Assembly: GCA_011799875.1 (NCBI GenBank)
Contig: CM022302.1
Location: forward strand, 302,447,048 to 302,511,047
Source of the DNA: Thinopyrum elongatum
Lineage: Eukaryota; Streptophyta; Magnoliopsida; Poales; Poaceae
Length of the DNA: 64,000 nucleotides
Direction: 5' to 3'
Shown piece by piece: positions 55,395 to 64,000 of the stretch. The translations under genes and the position numbers were made by a program. The notes beneath the pieces were generated by a model. That model had not been told where the DNA came from and made no database searches. It saw only the letters and a list, made by a program, of their open reading frames with translations. How positions within the stretch are numbered: position 1 is the stretch's first letter; every line of letters starts with the position of its first letter.

Positions 55395-56937
55395 TGTTGG
55401 AGATACGCCCTAGAGGCAATCATGTATGCTGATATTTCCTATGTGTTTATGAATAAAGATAGTCCTTGGACATTATCAATGATGTGTATCAGCAAGTACG
55501 TGACTTGTTTGTGGGACCATGCATTGTATGATGATTGTCCTAAAAGGTCCCTAGTCGAAATGGCTGTGTGGACGCGCAGCCGACTAGACTAGCATATGAT
55601 ACGGTCGATGGCTTGGTCTCACTAGCCATGGAGCATTGGATGCTAACCGGATAATATGGACTCGGAAGGGTCTGGTCGGATTCGACATAGTCGGATCTGA
55701 GTTGAGATAAGGTCCGAGTCGGACAAACCCACCTATGAGACGCAGCGATATGTCATCTGTGAGTCTCTAGTACAACATATGTTCTATGTCCTAAGACCTG
55801 AGCTGGCGCATGTACTCGGGATGGTGACAGACCTGCTTTGGGCCAACCAAATGCTACTCCGTGACTAGGTAGTTACAAAGGTAGGTTTCAGGCTTGTCCA
55901 GACCCATGCTGCGAGACATGGTCGAGCAAGATGGGATTTGTCCCTCCGGTCAGGAGAGATATACTCTGGGCCCCTCGTGTGATCCGACCAGGATAAGCAT
56001 GGCCATGCGACAAGGATTATGAGATAATCTGATTTGTGGTCGGCATCACTGGAACGAGAAAGAGGTCGGGCTAGCACAAGGATGACAGACTCGCCTTGAG
56101 CTCGACAACATATATCGTGTGGCAAAGGGAATAGAAGTGTGATGTACATGTTCGCTAACCAGCTTCATAGTCTGCTTGGTGGTCATCACACCTTGCTAGA
56201 GGCCGCTACCAACCGTGTAGGTTGGAGGTGATCCGAACTATGACCAAGCCGACTTGAACCTAAGGGGTCACGCGCTTAAGGGAAGGAACCTACGAGGTCG
56301 GATCCGAGGACACTGGTCGGATGTGATCCGAGTTGAACTTGGATCGTGACCGAGTAGACTTTGGGCTTTTGGATCTGTGCGAGGCCCAAGTGTTGAGCTC
56401 GCGATTCTGTTATACGATTCTACGACTTTACAATCCAAACTAACCCCTATGATTCTAGGATTTTAGTTCATAGAATCTACGTTTCTACGATCCTGATAGT
56501 GAAAATTCTACGATTTGCGATCCTACCATCGGAGCTCCGATCCGATTCAAAATCGCGATTCTGACAACCTTGTTTGCATGTGTTGCGAAAACCCGTCTCC
56601 ACTCGCCGCCGGTTGTGTGATCGGACCTAGCAGTCCGCCACACAATGTTCCTCATGCATGTGCGGATACCGTTAGAGGCGGTGCACCTGCGTCGCTCCGG
56701 CGAACCTGTCCGCAGGAGATCATCGTTCACGGGAGATCACCATTCCCGGGGCTTCGCTGTTCACGGGAGATCACCAACCCGAGGAGGAGACGCGCTGCCC
56801 CAACTCTGCTTCCGCTACACGGCACTACGCATCTAGTGGTAACGATCTGTGATCCATATCGCGTAGCATGTTCCTGGTTGTTCTGCGCGTAGAAAAATTT
56901 AATTTGCAGTCGACGCACCCTACCGTAGAACCCAACA
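55395..56937 (+). repeat. 5' LTR of the Angela/BARE-like Copia
   Basis: 1543 bp, TGTTGGAG...CCAACA. Many TCGGAT/TCCGA words (55640-56340). No long coding frame. Confidence 0.88.
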
Positions 56938-56938
56938 G

Positions 56939-56951
56939 TGGTATCAGAGCC
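56939..56951 (+). other. PBS of the Angela/BARE-like Copia
   Basis: TGGTATCAGAGCC, one base after the LTR, perfect methionine-tRNA type. Confidence 0.95.
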
Positions 56952-57604
56952 TCTGCTATAGGTTTTGGGTTTCAGATCGGATGCATATTTGATATGTGCA
57001 GACGCAGATGAGATCTGTTGTCGTTTAGGAGATCGGCTATGTGCACGGTTGATGAGATCAACTGCACATGGGGTTGATGTGGCTATGTTTTCTCATGATT
57101 GGGATCAATGAGGTCGTGACACAACCTACCCCTACCGGTCGGTATCCGCCATCGGGGTTAACAGTGAAACGTAAATCCGAATCGGATTTGCGATGATCGA
57201 TAAGATCGGTCAGATTGGAAAATTCGGGACCGCCGTGTGCATAGCGCCTTGTATTTCGTACACGATCACTCAAACCGGTAGAATGCGATTCTATGCGTAA
57301 CTTTGTTTTGCAGGGTTTGATGTGAATAGTATGGCTCATGTGTATGTGATGCATGTGTGTAATTTATACATGGCCTGTGCGTCACGTTTGTCAGCCGGCA
57401 GGAGCCAAAGTGCTGTCATTATAATGTATAACGACCTGTGTGTCGACTTGTGACTCTATGTAAAATTCATTACTAGTTGTAGTAGTTGGATAATAGAGAT
57501 TAGGTTGGTGGCTTGGCATCCCGGCGTGACAAACAAGATGGAGTTCCTAGATGGTCATCGGAGTCGGAGCCGACCTGGAAGAACATCCATGAAGGAGCCA
57601 TACT
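56952..57604. other. Copia leader, left part
   Basis: Untranslated leader between PBS and gag; no gene seen. It resumes after the solo LTR at 60854-61380. Confidence 0.7.
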
Positions 57605-60600
57605 TGTGACACCCTGATTTTGACAACTTTTTCTTGTCGAACTTTTCCTGGTTTTATTTGGAATTTGAATGGATTTTGAATCTTTCACTTGGTCTTGGAC
57701 ATTCTTGAATCTTCTTCCAAGTGATCCAAAGCCTCATCACCTTGCCAAAACCCTGCCAAGTATCTCAAGGACCCAAATCCCAAATTAAATCTTTTCTAAA
57801 AACTCTTTTATTTTATTTGAGAATTTAGGGCATTACTATGGGTTGTGAAGCAACCTATAGCTATGATGCTCAGAAAATTCCCAAATAATTCCCTAAAATC
57901 CCTTGGACCATATCTTGTCCCAATATCCAAAAATATCCCATGACCTAGTTCAAGTATTTTGCAAAATAATTCAGTTTTGCTCCTGGTCAGACTGAACCAT
58001 TGTGAAGGAAGTGTATGCTAGGGTTGTCCAATTGCTCTCAAATTTTTATAGCATGAGGACACCTACAAACAACCTTCCTCCACCAAGTTTCAGCATCTGA
58101 AGATCTTCCAAGTGAGCAGTACTTCAACATTTTGATTCTAGACCAGTTTTGCAGGTTACACATGAACTACCCTCAAAACTTATCCAAACCACCTCAAACT
58201 TGGCTAGTTTGGAGTCTTTCCAACGAGGATCACTCCAGACATCATCTTTGGCTCAATCTCCACCTCATTTTTTCTCTGGAATCTCCACAAGTTTTCTGTC
58301 AGAGACTGTTGATGATCTTACCTCTCATCTCTGCGTGAACCAAGCCAAACCAAGGCTGTAGGTGATCTGAGGGATCGAAGGTCGACATGCTGGACATGTT
58401 TTGCCAGGCTTGCGTGGCCTCCTGGTGACAAGCACCATAGTGAGCATGGCGCTGGCATGCTTGTCGCCGCGCTTTGCGCTGCGACAGGCTCGGGTCTCAT
58501 CCGAGCAAGACCACGGCGCTGTAGCAGCTTGTCTGGGCATGCCGACATCGCCCCTGGTCGACACGTAGCCCCTCCAGAACCCTCTCCCTCGCCGGCCGCC
58601 ACGCCATCGCCGCACTGTGAGACCCGTGCGGCCATAGTTGCGGCACCGCTCGTCGTTTCCTCCCAAGCCGTCGCCTCCCGCATTGAATGCTGCTACTCTC
58701 TCACGTCCTCTCGCCGCAAACATCCAGCCAGCACGGCGTACGTCTTGCCGGCACCATGGCCCGCATCTCGCCGCATCCAGAGAGCTCGCCGAGCATCCCC
58801 TCCCGCCTATATATAGCCCCGTCCAGCCTCGCTGAGCTCCTCACCCCTCTCCCTCCTCCTCAATCGCCCCCACAGAGCAAGAGCCAAGGCCGAGAGGCCC
58901 TCTGGCCTCGAGCTTCGCCGGAGCTCCGCCGCCAGCTGAGCTCCATCACTAGCCCTCTCCAAGCCATCCCAACTCCGCCTGAGCCCACCGCTGAGTTCGT
59001 GGTGTTCCACTGGTGCTTCCAGACCCCTCCCCGAATCAAACCGCCGCCGGAATCCCCATCGCCGACGATCACCGTAGCACCCGTCCGCTGGAGAAGAAGG
59101 GCGCGACGCCGTCCGGCCATCTCCGGAGGAGCTACAGGTACAGGGTGAACCGCCGTCGAGCGCCCGATCCATCCCCGTCCTTCCCGAGCCTCACCGCCGT
59201 CGCTATCGCCAGCAATCATCGCCGATGAGCCGCCCCTCTTCTCTGCTCTCTCTCTCTCCCCTCTGTTTTAAACGAAGGCCCCCACCCGTCAGCGACTTAC
59301 CGAAGCGGTAAGTGGACGCGCATCGGCGTTTTATGCCTTCGACGTGGCCCGTTCTGTTTTTTTTTTCATTTTAGATTTTTTTAAACAGAATTGACCAGAA
59401 ACTTTGACCATTAATAACTTTTTACAGAAAAGTCCAATTGACCTGATTCTTTTTGCATCGTGTTTGTATCAAAGTCCTTTATTTTATGACCAAGTTTGGT
59501 ATTTTTCCAATGCCCACAGAATTGTTGGTGAATAAAAAGGCTTTATGTGACATTTTCCTTTGCTATTTAAAAATATTTTTAGAAGGAGATTCTTGTGGAT
59601 TTGAAGACCAGGAGTTTCTGAACAACCCAACTGATCAAGGCAAGCCAGGACATCCATATTATGAAGCATCTCATAGCATTGCATATTTCATATTCATTTT
59701 CTTGCATTTAATTCTAGGTAAATTATTTAAATGCCTAATGATGATAACTCAAATTGATATGATGATTAACCATGCTTGCTAAGTGAAACTTAGTCGGTTG
59801 ATCAAGAGTCACCTGTCCGGGCTTACCCGTGCATCCACATTTGCCGGTATGGGATGGCCTTGACTTGGTCTGGCTCGGTGTTCTTTCACCGGTACCTCCG
59901 TCTAGGGAGGGTTATGCGCGCATGCTGCCCTGATCAGGTAGACGGCGATAACCCTGTGAGCCCAGTTGAGTTATTTGCCGGCGTCCCCGTTTGGGATAGT
60001 TAGTTTGGCCACGACGGTGGCAGGTGTCACGAGGACACAGGGGCCACCCAAGGCTTGACTCCAGGGGAGTGTGATTGCCGGTGGTACGATGGAAGAGTCA
60101 CGGGTCAGGCAGGTTTCGTTGGAGCAATGCTGGTCCACCCGAATGGGATCATGAGGTCAGTGCTCCATAGTGTGGGTAAAGTGCGCAACCTCTGCAGAGT
60201 GAAAAATCTATTTGAATAGCCGCGTCCACGGAATTGGACAGCCTGTCCAGACCTCTCTAGGTGATCAACCGTAATAACTATAGTAGCGATTGAAGAACTT
60301 GTCTTATGAGCAGTAGTACTCGTTGAAATCGAGTATTCTGAGAGTTGTGAGACAACCCGGATATGAGTAAGTTGGTGCGAGTAAGTGAATCACTTAGAAT
60401 TTAACCTGTTCATTGCCATGCTATTATTTGCTGCATATTTGGTTGTCATGTGCTTGCGAGTACATTCAAAGTACTCACCTGGCGTATCATGCCAGATGCA
60501 GGAGAAGACTGAGACGGAGTTCCCGAGGTCCGTGTTGCGATGTCTAGGATGTGTCCTCAGCAGTGTCCCTGTGGATGGAGTTACTATCATGTTCCGCTAC

Positions 60601-60848
60601 GCAGTAGTCTTCCGCTGTAGTATTCCGCTGTAGTACCGAGGCCCTGATATGTTAGATAAATAATGTAGATATTGTCAAAGCACTAGACGTGCTTCTGGCC
60701 TCGATGATCATGTAATATATGAGCTTGTACTCGACTATTATCAATAAAGTTCAGCTATGTTCTGTTCCAAGTGGTTGTGTGTTTCCAGAAGACATGATCT
60801 CTGGGTTGGAAACACTGGTAAACCGGTTCTCTGAGCCGGGGTGCCACA
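57605..60848 (+). repeat. solo LTR (3.2 kb) of a long-LTR Ty3 family, TSD ATACT
   Basis: TGTGACACCC...GGGTGCCACA, 3244 bp, flanked by ATACT on both sides (57600-57604, 60849-60853) and with no internal region, so two LTRs recombined. Layout parallels the 3.8-kb LTRs at 27872 and 37510: GC-rich leader (58500-59220), exon-like acidic segment (near 59590-59650, GFEDQEFLNN), and shared boxes at 60214-60231 and 60451-60479. Confidence 0.92.
58808..58816 (+). promoter_or_regulatory. TATA box in the solo LTR
   Basis: TATATATAG followed 20-60 bp later by a CT-rich start region (CTCACCCCTCTCCCTCCTCC) and a GC-rich leader that ends at a donor-like CTACAG|GTACAG (about 59138). The promoter would drive outward into the Copia gag. 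Confidence 0.55.
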
Positions 60849-60853
60849 ATACT

Positions 60854-61380
60854 ATTTCACAATATATGTTTATTTGTGATTGTTATGCTTCTTGTTTTCT
60901 ATGCATGTTAGAATGGTTGAAAGATCCCTCGTTAATATCAAGCAATTTGCCATTCCCGATGTTGCACCTTCGCACGTCAAGTACATCTAGTAGTGGGCTC
61001 ATAAAATTGGGGTGCTGCTAGGTGTCCTTGAACTGAAGGGTTCGTGTCGGACACGGACATGCACTGCATCAGGTTATCTTGACAAGGCTATCAAAACGGT
61101 TTTGGGCTTTGTGGCAAAGAAGGTTGGGAGCCGGGGTATGAGATACCTTCCCGACCGACAGGAGTCGTATAGATATACGATTAGCAAGGAGTTGCTTACC
61201 GGATAGGTATGTTGGCTAGCAGTGATGCTAAAGCTCACTAGTCGCATGCGCTAGTCGGATCCTGAATCACTGAGAGTTTGCGGAGGGATGCCGACTTCAG
61301 TGGGAGTATTTCTGTTTAGGCTTGAATTACTCTACATAAACACATTGCTTAGTGATTGCATATTTTTCTGTTGTAGATCA
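60854..61380. other. Copia leader, right part
   Basis: Leader sequence with no supported gene. It ends TTTCTGTTGTAG, acceptor-like, five bases before the gag ATG at 61381. Confidence 0.65.
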
Positions 61381-62246
61381 ATGGCACCACGTGCTCAACC
61401 CAACTTTGCATTGAAATCAATTCTGGAAAAGGATAAACTGAATGGAACAAACTTTACCACCTGGTATAGAAATTTGAGAATTGTTCTCAAGCACGATAAA
61501 AAGGAACATGTTCTAGAGGATCCACTTCCAGAGGAACCTGCCGATAATGCTAATGCCAATACCAAGAATGCCTACCAGAAACTCGTTGATGAATCAACGG
61601 AGATCAGCTGTCTGATGCTGGCTTGTATGGAGCCCGATTTGCAATAGCATTTCAAAAATGTTGAGGCTTACGATATGATCGAGAGTCTCAAGAGCATGTT
61701 TCAGACACAGGCTAGGACTGAAAGGTTCAACGTCTGGCAATCCTTGATGGATTGCAAGCTGAAGGAAGGTGATCCACTGAGCCACATGTGATCAAGATGA
61801 TCGGATATGTGCAAGCTTTGGATCGGTTAGGCTTCCCGCTCTTGGATGAGCTGGCTACAGATGCAGTTCTGGGTTCTCTTCCGCCTAGCTATGGGACTTT
61901 CATCTTGAACTATCATATGCACGGCATGGATAAGAAGCTCACTGAATTGCATGGGATGCTTAAGGTGGTAGAGCAGGATATTAAGAAAGGCACGCATCAA
62001 GTGTTGATGGTGCAGAAATCGGCAAAGTTCAAGAAGAGTTGGTCCAAGAAAAAGGCTAAGGCAAAGGGCACAGAGATGGTAACCTCTGCTGTTGCGCCGA
62101 AGTCTGGACCAGACTCAAAGATCATTTGCTACCATTGCAAGGAAACTGGTCACTGGAAGAGGAACTCTAGCAAGTGGCTTGCAGAGCATGGCAAGAAGGC
62201 CGGAAATGCTTCTTCCCCAAAGGTACACTTGTTGCATATGTTATAG
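61381..62246 (+). pseudogene. gag: Copia gag, Angela/BARE type, broken
   Basis: Starts MAPRAQPNFALKSILEKDKL, with LNGTNFTTWYRNLRIVL typical of the UBN2-type Copia gag. A TAG at 61645 and a frameshift near 61785 interrupt it. The later part (LPPSYGTFILNYHMHGMDK) leads to a zinc knuckle CYHCKETGHWKRNSSK. The last cysteine of the CCHC motif is serine, so zinc and RNA binding would be impaired. A second frame change near 62215 leads into pol. Confidence 0.9.
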
Positions 62247-64000
62247 ACATTTACCTTGCCGACATACCTAGTAGCTCTTGGGTATTTGATAACGGATCGG
62301 TTGTTCATATTTGCAAATCGATGCAGGCGCTCGTAAGAACTAGGCGTGTGGCACAAGGGGAGATTGACATCAGGGTTGGCAACAAAGCAAGAGTTGCTGC
62401 GTTGGAGGTTGGCACGATGCAGCTCCAGCTTCCTTCTGGATTTATTTTGGAATTGAATAATTGTTATTACATTCCTGCACTTAGTCGGAACATTATTTCT
62501 GCCTCATGCTTGATGAGTCAGGGTTATGAATTCAATTTAAAGTACAATGGTTGTTCATTTTATTTGAATGGTATGTTCCATGGCTATGCACCCATTTTTG
62601 ATGGGCTCTTTATATTGAATCTAGAACAGGAACCAGTCTATAAGATGAATGTCAAGAGGCATAAGCCTAATGAGATAAATCCAACATACTTCTGGCATTG
62701 CCGGCTTGGACACATTAGTCTGAAACGCATGAAGAAGCTCCATGATGATGGGCTCTTAACTTCGTCCGACTTTGGGTCGTTCGAGACATGCGAATCATGC
62801 TTGCTCGGCAAGATGACTAAGTCTCCTTTTGCAAAGAGTTGTGAGAGGGCGTCCAAACTGTTGGAGCTTATACATAGCGATGTGTGTGGTCCAATGAGCA
62901 CAACTGCTAGAGGCGGTTATCAGTACTTCGTGACTTTTACCGATGAATTGAGTAGATATGGATATATCTATTTGATGAGGCACAAGTCGGAAACTTTTGA
63001 AAAGTTCAAAGAGTTTCAGAACGAGGTTGAGAATCAGCTCGGCAAGACTATAAAGCTTCTACGATCTGATCGTGGAGGTGAGTACATGAACCAGGAGTTT
63101 GATGATCATCTGGAAAGCCGAGGTATAGTACCTCAGCTCACACCTCCGGGTACGCCACAGAGAAATGGTGTGTCGGAACGAAGGAATAGGACCTTGTTGG
63201 ACATGGTCCGGTTAATGATGAGCAAATCAGATTTACCCTTGTCATTCTGGGGATACGCTCTGGAAACTGCAGCTTTCACACTTAACAGGGTACCATCAAA
63301 ATCCGTAGACAAGACATCACATGAGATGTGGACCGGGAAGAGTCCCAGTTTGTCTTTTCTAAAGATTTGGGGTTGTGAAGCATTTGTCAAGTGACTTATA
63401 TCAGACAAGCTTACACCCAAGTCGGATAAATGCATATTCATGGGATATCCGAGGGAAACCTTGGGATATAGCTTCTACAACCGGGAAGAGAACAAAGTGT
63501 TTGTTGCTCGGAATGGGATTTTCCTTGAGAAAGAATTTCTCAGTCGGGAGGCCAGTGGGAGGACGGTCCGACTCAAAGAAATTCGAGGACCACTCGGGGA
63601 CGACTCAGCTGGTGATGAGATCATACCAGAGTTTGTCAGGGAACCCGTAGTGGAAGCGGCACCGGAACCACGGAGGTCGAAAAGATTGCGCAGAGTGCGT
63701 GATGTATTGTTGCTAGAAAGCGACGAGCTGGCTACGTATGCGGAGGTGATGGTGAGCCTAGATTCCGAGGCATGGCTAGAGTCCATGAGATCCGAGTTAA
63801 AGTCCATGGATGAGAATCAAGTCTGGGACTTGGTTGATCCGCCGCCTGGCGTAACAGCCATTGGTTGCAAATGGGTCTTTAAGAAGAAAACCGATGTGGA
63901 TGGAAATGTTCAGATCCACAAAGCTCGGCTTGTCGCTAAAGGTTATGGACAAGTTCAAGGAATTGACTACGACGAGACTTACTCGCCGGTAGCGATGCTG
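62174..64000 (+). pseudogene. pol: Copia pol (protease, integrase, RT start), open to window end
   Basis: The protease site WVFDNGSVVHIC keeps the aspartate, but the usual threonine is asparagine. The integrase zinc-binding part (HCRLGH...CESCLLGK) and core D-D-E are intact: HSDVCGP, RSDRGGEY and SERRNRT. A TGA at 63392-63394 (CGA-type change likely) stops the frame; the same frame goes on through KCIFMGYP, the acidic linker and the reverse-transcriptase start CKWVFKKKTDVDGNVQ, VAKGYGQVQGIDYDETYSPV. The rest lies outside the window. Confidence 0.92.

Larger units (their letters stand above)
55395..64000 (+). mobile_element. Angela/BARE-like Copia element, 3' end outside the window
   Basis: A 1.5-kb LTR (TGTTGGAGATACGCCC...ACCCAACA), methionine-tRNA PBS, leader, gag, protease, integrase and the start of reverse transcriptase appear in Copia order. 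A 3.2-kb solo LTR interrupts the leader. The LTR start closely recalls the Angela/BARE/WIS group of Triticeae; this copy is diverged and broken. Confidence 0.9.

Overview
This window is eukaryotic, from a large grass genome. A Triticeae-type genome (wheat, Aegilops or barley relative) fits best. The reasons are the Angela/BARE-like Copia LTR, the Stowaway MITE, the chromodomain-bearing Ty3 elements with very long LTRs, the Harbinger families with Myb-like ORF1, and a monocot bHLH gene fragment. The species is inferred, not proven. Nearly all 64 kb is transposable elements (TEs) nested in each other. Most boundaries can be placed to the base because LTRs, primer-binding sites (PBS), polypurine tracts (PPT) and target-site duplications (TSD) are readable.

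Left part (1-15.2 kb): a LINE reverse-transcriptase fragment at the edge, then a non-autonomous gag-bearing LTR element on the minus strand (965-14793, TSD AAAGG). It sits in a diverged LTR of a relative and is itself split by a complete but broken Reina-like chromovirus (6746-12171, TSD GAGCA).

15.2-19.9 kb: two diverged copies of an unknown repeat, a probable minus-strand Helitron (15848-17322), three 3' exons of a bHLH121-like transcription factor (18389-19413) without its DNA-binding exons, and a Stowaway MITE.

19.9-42.7 kb: a Harbinger-like element (B) that carries only the Myb/NAM-associated ORF1. A foldback MITE, a second Harbinger (A, transposase only, itself carrying a dead Copia element) and a 13.4-kb chromovirus with 3.8-kb LTRs (27872-41276, TSD GTGCC) are all inserted in it. 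The chromovirus has an extra ORF upstream of gag and gene-like exons inside its LTRs.

42.7-46.6 kb: a low-copy-looking interval with a small two-exon gene on the minus strand (44077-44566), then a Mutator-like element with a 10-bp TSD and a minisatellite-like core.

46.6-64 kb: a TTGCCATG-rich repeat interrupted by a LINE 3' end and by a deleted Ty3 element that carries an antisense B3-like ORF (48956-54812, TSD AATTT). After it come an LTR fragment of the first family and an Angela/BARE-like Copia (55395 to beyond the window). A 3.2-kb solo LTR sits in the Copia leader (57605-60848, TSD ATACT). No autonomous intact element was found; every replication gene carries stops, frameshifts or lost catalytic residues.
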